From positions 34,675,042 through 34,739,041 of the forward strand of contig OX421966.1 of the NCBI GenBank assembly GCA_949128115.1: 64,000 bases of DNA, written 5' to 3'. Position 1 is the stretch's first letter, and each line of letters begins with the position of its first letter. Under the pieces are notes generated by a model that did no database searches, was not told the origin of the DNA, and saw nothing but the letters and a program-made list of their open reading frames with translations. This stretch comes from Anaspis maculata (Eukaryota > Arthropoda > Insecta > Coleoptera > Scraptiidae). This document shows positions 46,332-58,749 of this stretch, one piece after another. Made by a program: the position numbers and the translations under genes.

Positions 46332-46696
46332 CAGGGTGTCGCAAAAAAATAATTTATGAGATTCATTTTATTTCGAAATAATCAGTAGCAAAATGCCGTT
46401 GCAAAGATCAACTCCAAGTAAGTTCGATATCGTGGCAAATATCTTGCGGAATGGTACAAGGCAAAAAGAAATTCCCAATTTGGTGAACGTATCACAAAGT
46501 GTCATCGGTGGGCAAATAGACGACTCCAGGCCACTGGCAGTGCCCGAATCACACATGGAGAAGGTCGCCCGAGAATAATTTCAGTATTGGAAGATCTCTT
46601 TTTGTTAGACATAAAATTATGGAATTGAAAAGTGGAATTTTCTCCAACCTGTAATAAGGTGTCAGAAACAAATTCCTTCGTTCATGCGACACCCTG
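46332..46696. mobile_element. Innermost 365-bp CAGGGTGTCGC element, TA-flanked
   Basis: CAGGGTGTCGC at the left and GCGACACCCTG at the right are directly inside TATA. The interior is not palindromic but holds the transposase fragment at 46393-46628. It looks like an internally deleted mariner-type element. Confidence 0.8.
46393..46628 (+). pseudogene. Tc1/mariner-type transposase N-terminal (helix-turn-helix) fragment
   Basis: The plus-strand ATG at 46393 starts MPLQRSTPSKFDIVANILRN, followed by G.RQKEIPNLVNVSQSVIG, matching the first HTH of Tc1/mariner transposases (usual pattern G.S...IA..LGVSQS.IS). After a frame change at about 46553 the sequence continues GEGRPRIISVLEDLFLLDI (46557-46613), corresponding to the GRPR hook and second DNA-binding unit, and stops at TGA 46626-46628. 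No catalytic domain follows. The fragment sits between TA-flanked inverted repeats of its own type, which links the CAGGGTG family to this superfamily. Confidence 0.72.
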
Positions 46697-47434
46697 TATA
46701 TTTTTATGTAGTCTTCCATTTGAAATCTGTTGAAAAAATCGTTCTAAAAGTACCAAGTGGCTTTGTTTTGTAAGTATCAAAAAATCCAGTAGCCCCCCGG
46801 ATTTATTCATCGACAAAATGACTTTGGAAAGTAAAAAGGCTATATTTCGGTAAGTACGCAACGCAAAGCAAAAAAATAAAAACTAACGAGTTACATAAGC
46901 CACAGACTATAAGATCCAAACAAGTATAGGTGTACAGGGTGGATGAACAATTTCCTGCATGAGATTAAAAAAGAACAAAACTGAACGACTTTTTTCATCA
47001 CCCTGTATTAGACATATCCATTCGATTTTTGTGGAGGATTTCAGTAGTTCTCGAAAATATTGACATTTTTCTTCAAAACAGTGCAAGCGGTTCCACAATC
47101 GAGTGATTTTCAAGAATTTTCTGGCGATTTTAGAAAAAACTTTTCTTGAAAATATCCACTTCAATTTGTGAGCAGTTTATTTTGACCATTGCGGATCTGT
47201 TAGTTGGTGATCTTAGTTTTTTTATTGTGATCATTATTTTTTGACAGATGTTAATTTTTGACTTTTTTCGACACCTTGCAATTGACAGCCTCGAGTGAAA
47301 ATGTACGTATTTTCCTTCGTATTGTAATTTTTTTCTCGTCAGAAAAATGCCAAGGAAAAAATATGGAGGTGTTTCCACTTTCCTACGGCACGCAGATTTT
47401 GCTTACAACTCTTTGAGCTTTGACATACCGGGCT

Positions 47435-48412
47435 TTTGTTTGGATGCATGAAGGAACAAAAATTGTGTAGCCATGCGGAGGAGAAGACGTAATTTTTATT
47501 GCTGTGATTGAAAGAAAAAGTGTAAAAAAATTGTCATCCGTCAAAAAATAATATTGATAATAAAAACAAATGTCACCAACAGATGATCAAAATCGTTATA
47601 CCCCTTGAAGAAATTTTCTGAAAAAGTGCAAGGGGAAAATTATGCTGGTGATTCCACTTTTTTGGGGCACCTGTGTATACAGAGATAAGTTATCAATGAA
47701 TATAGAGATCAGCATCAGCAAAGTTTTTATACTTGTTCAAGATACGTTTTAGTCAAGTTTTGATCAATTGATACTAAAAGTGTACTGTAAAATAATTAGC
47801 TCCCGATCATATTTCATAGAAGAATGGTATATCAAATTCAGAGAAGTTGAGTCCCACAATTTAGTTGCTCTATTGTAATGCAAGATGAATAAGTAAGTAA
47901 CTTCCAACTGCTTTTCCTCCAGTTGTTACGGAACCACTGAAGCGATTGATGTGAAACCCTTGTACCTTGAAATGCAATACCTACTTATAACATTTTCAAT
48001 TTAAACTTTTCAATTCGTGGTCCGTGACATCCTTGGGATCCTTGAAAATCCATTTTGTCTAGTGTGTGTGTTTAGTGCAGCAATGCAAACTAACACAACA
48101 CAACCAATGACTCTTGAAAGCTTCCTGTAAGTACACCCGGAAAAACAGGTTTCAACATGAAATAAATTCCGGGCAAGCTGAAATTTTGATTATTAGCTCA
48201 GAACTCGATTGGGAACCACCTGCTAAAACTCCTCACGTTTCTGAGTTGTGGCGTTCTTCTGTAGGAGGTCAATGATACAAGAAGCTAGAATTTTTGAAGT
48301 TGTCGGAATTGAGAAATTCTTTCAACGGTTCTTGTGTATTTGAGGTCGATGAACACGATGCGGTAGGTCTCAGGAGCGTGCATACAGGAAAAATAGTAAA
48401 AAAATCGGCAAA
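47435..48412. other. No gene; one dispersed repeat
   Basis: About 47590-47680 (TTATACCCCTTGAA.AAATTTTCTG, then CCACTTTTTTGGGGCACCTG) resembles 44120-44205, a dispersed repeat of about 90 bp in direct orientation. Otherwise nothing recognised. Confidence 0.5.
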
Positions 48413-49970
48413 ACCTCGGAATAAATATGGACGTTATGAAAATTTGATATTCTGTTCAGAATTTAGTGCTCTACAACATATCCAAAATCGCCAAAAATCG
48501 CACCCGGGGGTTTTGAGTTATTGGAGGGGGGGTGAAAAATTGCAGGTAAAAATGGAGGGGATGGAACCCATCAATCCATTCATTTTTGCACAAAAAGTGT
48601 CCATCATTGTTGAAGGGGAGTAATGGGGGGAGGGGGGCGAAGCTCTGCTAGGTGGTCCATTTTGTTTTTCCGGACATGTAGAACCGATCACGACAAGTTT
48701 GGTATCTTTTCCGACTAAATTCAATCTCCTGAACTCGTATCCGATGTGTAAATTCGAATGAAAACAAGTTTGAACAAGTTAACTTTAGAAAACTTGTTTT
48801 TTCTTTGACAATTTTGACGAATTTTTGTTTTACTGTTGGAGGTGTTCATTTTTAGAAAATTTCCAGGGACCATTAAATTGAAGTGTATTCTCCACAAAAA
48901 TCATCCACTCGATGTATAATTTTGTTTCTCGAGTTAAAAAATCGATTTGAACTTGAGCCGGCACGGCGTGTCGTCTACTACTGACCAGAACACTACAGCA
49001 TGCACCTTCAAATGAAAACACCTCAAACTATTGAAGAAATAACAACTCATCTTTGGAAATTGGAGGATTTGTGCAGAACTGAATTCCCTATAAGATGAAC
49101 AAAATCGCCATAAATCGCAATGCAGGATTTCGAGTTATTCGAGGATGAGGATAACACTTTGACAGGATTCATACTCTATGAACTGTTACCTCTCCACTTA
49201 AATAGCTCAAAACCCTGCAGTGCGATTCATGGCGATTTTGTTTATGTTATAGGAAATTCAATTCTCCACAGATCCTCCAATTTTCAAAAATGAGTTGTTA
49301 TTTCTTCAATAGTTTGAGGTGTTTTCATTTAAAGGTGCATGCTGTAGTGTTCTGGTCAGTAGTAGACGACGCGCCGCGCCGGCTCAAGTTCAAATCAATT
49401 TTTTAAACTCGCGAAACAAAATTAATCATTGAGTGCATGATTTTTGTGGAGAATACACTTCAATTTAATGGTCCCTGAACATTTTCTAGAAATGAACGCC
49501 TCCAACTGTAAAACAAAAATTCGTCAAAATTGTCAAAGAAAAAACAAGTTTTCTCAAGTTAACTTGTCCAAACTTGTTTTCATCCGAATTTACACATCAA
49601 ATATGAGTTCAGGAGATTGAATTTAGTCGGAAAAGATACCAAACTTGTCGTAATCGGTTCGACATGGCCAGAAAAACAAAATGGACCACCTAGCAGAGCT
49701 TCGCCCCCCCCCCACTACTCCCCTTCAACAATGATGGACACTTTTTGTGCCAAAATAGTATCAATGGGATATGATACGTCGAACTATAATGTATTTGCAT
49801 CCAATGGATTGACGGGTTCCATCCCCTCCATTTTTACCTGCAATTTTTTACCCCCCCTCCAATAACTCAAAACCCCCGGGTGCGATTTTTGGCGATTTTG
49901 GATATGTTGTAGAGCACTCAATTCTGAACAAAATATCAAATTTTCAGGACGTCCATATTTTTTCCGAGGT
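48413..49970. repeat. 1.56-kb palindrome
   Basis: The left arm beginning ACCTCGGAATAAATATGGACG and the right arm ending CGTCCATATTTTTTCCGAGGT are complementary. Symmetry continues through CGCACCCGGGGGTTTTGAG, GGTGGTCCATTTTG and CTTCAAATGAAAACACCTCA-like blocks to a short centre near 49190. Mirrored reading frames (48518-48724 minus, 49617-49865 plus) result from the symmetry. There is no CAGGGTG end and no clear TSD; true outer ends may lie slightly further out. Confidence 0.82.
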
Positions 49971-52900
49971 TGAAATCTATCTTTCTTGCACTACTAGTAA
50001 CGTAACAGGAAGCTGGAAATTGGTGGGGTATTTTTGATCTGAGCTCCCAGTTCCCTCCCTGGACTTCAGCGATTTAGACATGTTTGGTATCATTTTCAAC
50101 TGAATCTTTCACAAGCCCATTTATGGTCATAGAATTCTGGAAGAAAGGTGTTTGAAAAGGTTTGATAACGAAAAATCACTATTATTTGATTCTAACGTTC
50201 ATTGTTCATTTAATGTTGATCCCATGATTGATCATGGCACTCATTGTGGAAATTTTGATGTGGATTGTTGGATTGAACATCTTTTGTGCAATTTTGCATA
50301 AAATTGTTGAAAAAACGATGCTGCGCCTGACCCATGTCTCGCGAGTGCCTGTGTGAGGTGGAATCCAACCCTACCGTGCTTTCTTTTGACCCTCACCTTG
50401 ACATCTGATACGAGCAACTTCGTCCACACTGCATTTCCCAAAACTCCTTCCCATCTTTCTTGCCATTAGTCCATGATGCTTTCGATTCCATTCTGTTTTC
50501 TTTCTTGTATTTTTAAATTCTAGATTTATTGGGATGGTGGCAGGCAAGCCTTGCTATTGGATTCATGGTACTCCTCCCATATCAACCTAACTCACCGAGC
50601 CACAATGTGGTGCTTGGATGTTTGCTGAAAGGTCCATCCAAGCACTGGGGCCGACGAGCACACGGCTGACCTGGACTCCGTTTGTGACCCCCAACGCAGG
50701 TGCGGTTGTTATTAAGACACTCCACGTCCTGTGCTGGAAGCTGGAGCGTTTCCAGACTTTGACTTTTTCCGTCTCCCTTAGTACGCTGTCGGCTCTCTAC
50801 ACATTGCCATACTGCCGGTTGCAGGCGTGATATTCGAGGGGTTGTCTAGAGCCACTCGAGGAGGAGTTATCAGCCAGGAGCCGAGCACCATTGTGAGTGG
50901 CTTTTGCCTGACTACCGATAGCGATATCTGTCGGTTCGAGTGCATCGCGAGTTAGAAAATACGGCTCCTGCTTAGAACCAAGTGAGACCCGCCCACTGGT
51001 ATCACCTCCCGGTGGACTCCCATCTAAGTTCTAAACGGACCTAACTTGCTGCAGTCTAGATATCACCCGACTGGACCGGTTCTTTCTTGTATATCTTCAG
51101 TCTTTCTTCGTTGCAGTCGCGGTTGCAGTGGACGCATCCAAGCCACCACCATTATTCTATCCAGTCCTACAGATAGGTCTTGTTTTGTTCGAAGGTCGTG
51201 GGAACGATGATATTGCTTCGATTGGAGGCGCTTTGCCCCTCAAAGGTCTTGCGTTGCCAGGAGGACAGTACTGTTGAGCAGTTTTTGTCGTTTTGAGGCT
51301 CGGTGCCTGGCTTGCCCCAATACGAGTGGTATTCTGGAGAACCTAATCAGAGGCCTGGGGGGTCTTAATTTTTTCCACGTATCTTGAAACATCTCCTTAT
51401 TACATTTTGTGATTAGTGGGGCTTCCAAGGAGCTCATGCTGGACGTCTAGTGGGCCCTTAAAGTCTTACCTAGCCGGATATTATTATCGATGGACGTTTC
51501 GGCGATGGACATTTGGACGACGGGATATCTCGCAGACGGACACAAAACCGGACAGATAGTGGACCTAATTGACTTTTGACCAAACTTCAAACCAGGCAAC
51601 GAGAGGGAAAGGCTTTTGGTCGATGCACGTTCCGTCAAATGATACGACGGGGATCTAGGAATAAACTTCGCTTATAAAATTCCCCCAGGAGATCATTAGG
51701 CTAGAAGATGTGTTCCGTTGAGGTTTGTGACCTCTAATTCTTTTCTATAGGAGGCGTTGTTCAATAAAATGTCGTCGGCAGTGATTAGAGCGGTAATTTG
51801 TGGCTGCCTTCCGATTTGTGGATAAATATGGTCTTCATGGTTTGATTTGATGGTGGTTGAACCGCCTTGTAGAGAATACTGTTTATTCCAAGTAATCCCA
51901 CTTGTTCAACACCAAGGTTGCTTTTCCACGAATTCCAATTTGAACTTTCGCCCAGTTATTCCAAAATTGAAATTTTCTCTTCGGAACGGTTGCCTCGAAA
52001 CGGTCCCAATCTTGAAAAGTTCTAAAAAACTTTAGTAATAGCGGGCCACCACCCCTGGAGAAGCTCTTAATTCTCTCTCCCTCTTTCAATTATTAATAAT
52101 TGACGCACGCGATTGCCACCGTTTTTATAATAAAGTAAATGTTTAATTTCTTTGATGAGAAATTCTTTGCAGGCGTGCTGCAATAATGAAATTCTGGCTG
52201 TACTGGGAGGACGCTGCCATGCCGCCGCCGGTAGGTTAACGCGCATCCATCAGACAGAAATTAATGACGTTGGGGACAATCAATCACTGAAAAACCGTCC
52301 ACGTCGTTCTCCTCCCATTCTCGAATTTTAATGTTAAAAACCGAGCTGTACCGCGATACCTACTTGCAGCATCACGATTTTTAAGCAGAACTGTAATTTA
52401 TGCCTCCCCCCAGTTTTTGTTGCCTCTGGGGCGGCGGCAGTCGTCTCGTTGGTTTTCGTCTTCGGTTACCGTTACATTGTTCGCCCTGATCTGCAAATTT
52501 AATATGAGAAAGAAAGGGTGTGGGGGAGAGAGCATACGCCGGCAGAACCGGGTTCGTCCATTACGAGGTTCCGCGTAATGGATGTGTAATGAGCATTGAG
52601 GTTGTGTACAGCGAGATCGGGATGTGTTTCCAACGCAAGTCTCCGAAGATTTAACAGGCTGTGCTTTCAAGATAACGTCGTGAATAACGCATGTACCCGT
52701 TCTATTGAATTTATTGTATATTATATGCATGGCGAGCTTCCCAGCCGAGCAGCTCTTCAATGTGTTATTACACAAGCTGGTAGACACACATAATATGGTT
52801 GGAGAGGCGTTATGGGGGTAGTTTTCCAATTTTCGAGTGTATCATTTTGAAATACGACCCAACTGGGATCGTCTTTCTTTGAGTGAATCCCCTTGGTCCA

Positions 52901-55525
52901 AGCGATGCCGGCGTAAACATGGTTCAGGTTTGCTTTTGTTCCCATATCATATTCAAAGTTCCAGGTATTAGAAATGGTGGTTCATCCAGGTCGAACTGAG
53001 TCGTTAATTAAATTAACTCATTGTTGAACTTCGCTTTGTTTGACTTCACAATGTAGCATTAAATCTTCTAATTTTTATTCCAAAGTACAAAATTATTGCA
53101 ACTGAAACTGCAGTGACCCCTGTTCACTTCTTGCCACGCCAGTGTTGAAATTTGACAAACTCCATGGTTGCTCTTGTTTTGTGGGTTTTGTGGCCTTGTT
53201 TATCTGGTCTTAGCAACAGTTACCCCCATTGAACTTCTCCTATCCTCCTATCAGAAACTCCTCATATCTTCTTGCATACCGGAGTGAGCAAATAAGCAAC
53301 CTATTATTTGGATCAAACCTAGGTCAAACTTGTTTGGTTTCTTCAATTCTGATGTCATTCATGTTAGGTCAGGTCAGGTCATACTAATGCCAGGTAGAAC
53401 TATGACGTATAGACCTGTACATAATCTTAGCGCGCGAGGCAGATCTGTCGTGCCTTCTTTTGACCACAAGTTGACTTTCCTTGTGGTACAAGATATGTTA
53501 CAAACCTCTACAGTGGCAGAATACTTACTCCACAATAACTTTATGCACTTGACTGGAACTTGAAGCACGAACTTTTATACCTAATTTCAACGCCAGTATA
53601 CCATCTGTTTCAATTCAAGATAGAAATTATTCAACTGCAGAGAAATGAGCATTGGTCTTATTTTGTAAAAATCAGGGACGATTCGAGATTCATTCCGGAA
53701 TACGCGCCATCAAGGCCGACAGGAGCTGAAACTGGTAAATCGGCCAACGTCGGAGTACGTGCCGGGGAATAGAGGGAATAGATCTTTGGATCACGAGTGC
53801 GGAGGAGATGAGCATCCCTTACACACTCACACCCACACACACCTTTCCAACACGGCGTTATCCCTCAACGATGATTCGGGATTCCCCAGCATTAATAAAC
53901 CATTTGTGGAAGAGTTGGGAGCGCGCCGCTCGCTCGGCGATAAGTCTAAGTGTCCCGAAAGCCGAGAGGTGCGATTTCAGAACGCCAAAGACCCTTTCGC
54001 GGTAACTGCTCTGAACGTATCTCACATACTAGACGGTGGAGAACGATTCTAAAATGATTTTGTTGTTGCTTGAAAACAGAAAGATAGGTACATTACATTA
54101 CGATAAAATGAGACGCAATCAAATAATGATTTCCAAGGTTCAAATAAGGATAGAAGTATGTATGTGAGTTGGTTCTATGAGTTGAGCTGTCGTCAGCGGT
54201 TACAGTGCAGGGCCGTGGAGAGACTTAGCTTAGCATCTCGGAGAGATGCATAGTTTACGTTAGTGACTGCCTCATTAGATCTTGTGAGCGCTACTTAGGT
54301 TTGTCCCGTATATGTCAAAGCCTCAGTCAAAGCTAGCTAGACTTGAAACTACAAGAATCATTAAGTTTGCAATCAACTATGTCTCCTTCACTGTTTCTAG
54401 CCTCAGAAGTGGTTTTGTATTCAGACTCAAGCACGGAGCACGGTGTATAAGGCAACGTCTCTGCAGACAACAAACAAGCCATCAGGCCCAACACTCTTGT
54501 ATCATGCTCCAGCAAACGGCGTCGGGACATGCTGGAAGAATGCCTCACGACCACATATCCTCCAAACAAGTTTTGGACTTGGACTTTCGCGGCTGATCCC
54601 GAAATATGATGACAAATTCGATGGGTCCAGAAGAGACGGACAGTGTTATAAACAAATCATCTAGTGAACCCAACCATTCTAGCTATCCACTAAGGGTATC
54701 CGCATGTGTCCTCTAGGTTGGCTTTGTTTGGTAAATATGTTTAACCGTTACAAATTGTCTATGCGGCGGATTGCAGACACTACTATGTACAGGGCAACTA
54801 ATTAGATTAGACACAAGGGAGACTGTTCCGCTTTTAAGTTCCCTGAACTAGCTGATACGTAGGTACTCGACGCAAAAATTAAATTACCGGCGCCTGCGTC
54901 CACCAGACGGTAACCAATAAGATTCAGTCGCTTATTCTGCTATGCAAATTTGACCGGACGCGGACGTGTCCTGGCTACCGAATTTCCTCCATGTTGTTGT
55001 CTCTGCATTCATGTGTATGTGTGTGTATGTAGAAGCCCCTCTAATCCGCCCATTGTGTCGTCGTCTCTCCCATCCGGGATTCCCAAACAATGTATATTCG
55101 CATTATGGAGTGGAGAGAGAGCATCTGAAATCATATCTGGGCGCCGCCCGGAGCTCCACCAGCCAGGGCCCCTCCGCAGCGTTCGTTGTCATGTATAATC
55201 CTGCTCTCTGCTGCGACAATTAAATCAGCCGGAGTCGCAACAGCAATTATGTCGCAACTTTGTTCACACATTTGTTAGGGACGCCAGATTGCTTTTCTCA
55301 AACGCACCACTTGGACTTTGCGAGATTAGAGAGTTGTTGGGGATTTTCTACGTGCATGCGTGCCTCCTCAGTGTTCCCTACAGGTGTCTTATATGAGTCG
55401 CGCAGTTTACCTTTAATCACAACTAGAAGAAGAAATCGATTTCTGGCATACCTAGGAGTTCGTTGCCTGGTCACCGATTTTGTTTTGCAGTTTTTCTTCC
55501 AACTCAAATGTTGCAGGTGACTCGC
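49971..55525. other. No recognised gene
   Basis: The longest unassigned stretch of the window. Frames such as 52398-52829 (minus, 143 codons) lack recognisable domains. A CA-rich patch lies at 53818-53842, and purine/pyrimidine-rich stretches near 52050-52085. No inverted pair was seen. Confidence 0.4.
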
Positions 55526-55762
55526 TTAGGACTCAGGTTGCGATACGCGATACGCTATTAGCCCGCGATACATACCGGGCATTTCAAATCCAAATATTCT
55601 CATGAGGAAGAAATCCATTGGAGGCATATAGGGTGACCGTGCAGGCCAGACCACAGGCCTGCACAATCCTCTGGAAATTGAACGTTTCTGACCTGTTATT
55701 GGTGCCTCATCAGTTATTTTTTTTATTTGACAAAAACGTGGATTTCTGACAGAGATCGGCAA
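55526..55762 (-). pseudogene. Tc1/mariner-like transposase catalytic fragment
   Basis: The minus-strand frame contains VVWPARSPYMPPMDFFL (about 55604-55654), corresponding to WPARSPDLTPLDFFLWG, the block carrying the third acidic residue in insect mariner-like transposases. Here the SPD Asp is Tyr, so the copy is inactive. Residues before it (GQKRSISRGLCRP) fit the usual RWIGR.GP stretch loosely. No TIRs were found around it. Confidence 0.62.
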
Positions 55763-57340
55763 CCTACCTAAGTTATATTATAAAATACAATGTATTATAG
55801 ACTAGCTTCGTCAATCCACATAAAGAGCTTGCTAAATTTTAGCTTTGGAGAAGCCGTGGACTGATTTTAATCAGACTGAGTAAAAGCATCGCAAGATCCC
55901 CGCTCTGCGTGAGATTTTGAAATTAGGCATGGTATTTAAACTACGGATGCGGGACAAATGAGAAGGGGAATCCTGCTCATGATTGTGTTCTACGTTGTTT
56001 CAGGCCGGTTGCAATTTTTCTCTGCAAGTGAACAAATCGCATGTCAGTGGGTCGTGTCTGGTCAGTTGAAGTTTTTTAAGAGACTTTAAACATTTTATGG
56101 TCCATGGATATTCTGTGTTGTCCGATTGTTCCGAAAATTGTTCCGACCTTACTATGTCATATCTGCACTGACTACAGAGTTGAGTGCTATCAGAGTACTG
56201 AGGCCTCACATAGCTAACAGTAGGCAATTCAAGTATGATTGAAACGTGTACCAAAAACCCACTGAATGTCCCGTCGACGCTAATAACCTCGTAGTTGATG
56301 CGTCGTAAAACATTTGAGAAAAAAAAGTCTTGTCGTAAATGATTTTTCATTAGAAAAATTAAAACTAAATTATTTTATGTTAATATATTTATGTTTTTGT
56401 TCAAGATCAACTACCACTGAAAATGTTGAAAACGTGATGAAGTTTCGTAATTAAAAATCAAAACGACCAGGAACATGAAACAAGTAGTCGTCGTGAAGAG
56501 AACTGGGTGGAATGAAAACCAGGACCGTGTTTTAGTTTGGTATATTTGTTTGATTGAAAGTATATTATTATGTATGAAAAAATAAAAAAAGTCTACATCA
56601 AAATTTTGATCAAAGTCGATTAATTTAAAAACTGTAGTGTGATACAAAGAAGACCGTAGGTGGGTGATGTAAAACTGTACCTATATTAGTACAATTTCAA
56701 GAACCCAAGTGGATCAGTTGAAAAATGTAAACATTCAATATTGTGGTCACTGGAAACTTCATCCATTAGCGGTGCTGACCATTGAATTGATGAGAGGTAA
56801 CAAATCAACACGGATTCATATTCCAGGGATGGTCTTGTAGTTCTGGGACCTTCCACGAAAACCCTCCCAAGCGTAAAGCTCCTAATTTTGGAATATTCAG
56901 GAAATTCAAATTCACTGTATACATATGTATGTAAGAAATAGTTCGGCAGTTTCTCTCGTGTTTGACGGTTTAATTATAGACAACCCACGACAAACTTTGG
57001 AGCAATATCAAGCTCCAACCAGGAATTATGATGGCACAAGCGTCAAGGAAATATTTTCGTCACGTTTTCGGGACTTCACCCTCTCTCTTCACAGCGAAAG
57101 CATCCATCCTCCTACGGCCGTATCATATCCAGCAAGAAAAAGTCGGGAAGGATGTCACTGATGTGTCGCGTACACTTTGCGTCTTTCCCAACACGAACCC
57201 GGCCCAAGGCTATGACATCCAGCGAAACTCTATGAAACACGGACGCTACAGCTCCAGGACGAGTGGAAGTTTTGTTCGAGGTGTATGCACCTTTTTTAGC
57301 GCACTTCTCCAAACGGGAAGGCGCTTTTGTCCTCGCTTTG
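55763..57340. other. No recognised gene
   Basis: Minus frame 56000-56350 (116 codons) has no known motif. No repeat pair was noticed before the tetranucleotide array. Confidence 0.4.
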
Positions 57341-57382
57341 TCCGTCCGTCCGTCCGTCCGTCCGTCCGTCCGTCCGTCCGTC
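57341..57382 (+). repeat. (TCCG)n tetranucleotide array
   Basis: About ten perfect TCCG units. Confidence 0.95.
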
Positions 57383-57422
57383 ACGGCATCTAGTCCTAGA
57401 CGAAAAGGTTTTTGCGAAAAAT

Positions 57423-58137
57423 TTTTACTCCATTGGGTAGCTCATGACCTTGTATCCCGAACCAAGAAAAATCTTGACGAAATAATAATAAACAATGACA
57501 ATAATAACAATTTAGTGTGACGCGGCATCGCCGTTGAATGCTGCATTTCAGAAGCCGACCTGATCTCGAAAGTTATCACATGCGAGGAAGTACCCGATCT
57601 TATCATTTTACCATAATACATATGCGGAGTTATATTTAGAGAATGATTTGAACTTTATTTTAATGAAAATTTCACATCGGTGCGAGGTGCCGATTAGTAG
57701 TTATTAATTTTTGAAAATGACTCCGAAACTACGGCTCGGCCGCAAATGATTTATTCGTTGCTTGCTGGTGCTTGATATCCTTTCCTCCGAACAAAACGAA
57801 ATTCAATACAGAAAATATTTCAACTCGAATGGGTAGCTCATGGCCTTGGTACGCGAATCAAGAAAAATTTTGCCGAAATAATCATGAACAATTACAAAAA
57901 TAACATTTTGGTGTAGGGCGGCTTCGCCGATCAAGTGCTGGCATTCGCGGTAAGATGTAGAAAGTTGCGATATGCAGGCAACTACAATTTCTTAATGAAA
58001 TACATCACTGCATGTACGGCATTATATTTAGAGAACAATTTGAACTTTCTTTTGACAAAAACCCCACTTCGATCCGACCGTTGGGTCAATTGTTATCAAT
58101 TTTTGAAAACGACCGCAAAGCCACGGCTCGGCGCATA
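57423..58137 (+). repeat. Two direct copies of a unit of about 394 bp
   Basis: Copy 1 (57423-57745) and copy 2 (57819-58137) share GGGTAGCTCATG(A/G)CCTTG, ATATTTAGAGAA, ATTTGAACTTT and ACGGCTCGG in the same order and spacing. They are substantially diverged, so this is an older duplication. Confidence 0.78.
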
Positions 58138-58440
58138 TTACACGACCCTACAAATTTAAAATCAGACGTGCCGAAATAGTAATTGAACATTTTGAAATAG
58201 TCAATACTAGGTACCTGAAGGATAATGGCACTCAAATTACGAAAGATGTTCGCTCAATAACAAAAAAAAAAGTAGGTAGGTATCACTAAAAATCATGTGA
58301 CAAGGCTACCATTTTGTCGGTTTTTCGATAAAAAAGAAATGTTCCAATTCAAAAGTGAACCCGATATTAGTGTTCAGGAGGTCGAAATCAGTTGGAGAAC
58401 ATTTTTTTATATAAGTAACAGAATGACGCTTATGTGGCCG

Positions 58441-58443
<3 letters not shown>

Positions 58444-58487
<44 letters not shown>
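58444..58487 (+). repeat. (TGTC)n tetranucleotide array
   Basis: Eleven perfect GTCT-type units. Confidence 0.95.
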
Positions 58488-58749
58488 CGAGTCCGTGCAG
58501 AAATTAAGACGCTGTACTCCTTCTCGAGAATTGAAACAAGAGTCTTGGAACTTTTTTCCGATTGATAGCTGATGTCCCCAAGGGTGGCCAATGGGCACTA
58601 TTTTTGTTATCCATACATCGTTATCATTATTCTCAAAAAACAGAGATCTCCTGTGCACTTCGATGAAGTTGAACTTCTCCTCGGGAAATAAAGCTACAGC
58701 CCTTGAAGATTGAACTTTATCCGGTGGATAGCTTAGGTCCTCAAGGACC

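Larger units (their letters stand above)
46005..47005. mobile_element. Middle TA-flanked CAGGGTGATG palindrome
   Basis: CAGGGTGATGAAAAAAGTCG at 46005 pairs with its exact complement ending 47005. TA lies outside both ends. An inverted CACCCTGTACACC motif near 46072 is mirrored at about 46927, so each arm also holds a unit of about 75 bp with CAGGGTG at both ends. Confidence 0.78.
45711..47434. repeat. Nested palindrome, AGCCCGGTATGTCAAA termini
   Basis: The left end AGCCCGGTATGTCAAA is the exact complement of the right end. The arms are largely symmetrical, with an extra block of about 150 bp in the right arm (about 47178-47330). Inside are CAGGGTG-ended, TA-flanked pairs at 46005-47005 and 46332-46696, so three palindromic layers share a centre. 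The innermost carries a Tc1/mariner-like transposase fragment. Confidence 0.85.

Noticed and set aside
48294..49865. Matching peptides on opposite strands (48294-48724 and 49617-49865)
   Set aside because: Explained by the palindrome; not a gene pair.
52398..52829. 143-codon minus-strand frame
   Set aside because: No motif, and Cys/His spacing fits no known finger.
54210..54225. CAGGGCCGTGGAGAG as a hAT end
   Set aside because: No inverted partner or target duplication found.
57028..57393. 121-codon plus-strand frame
   Set aside because: Its end is translated tetranucleotide array.
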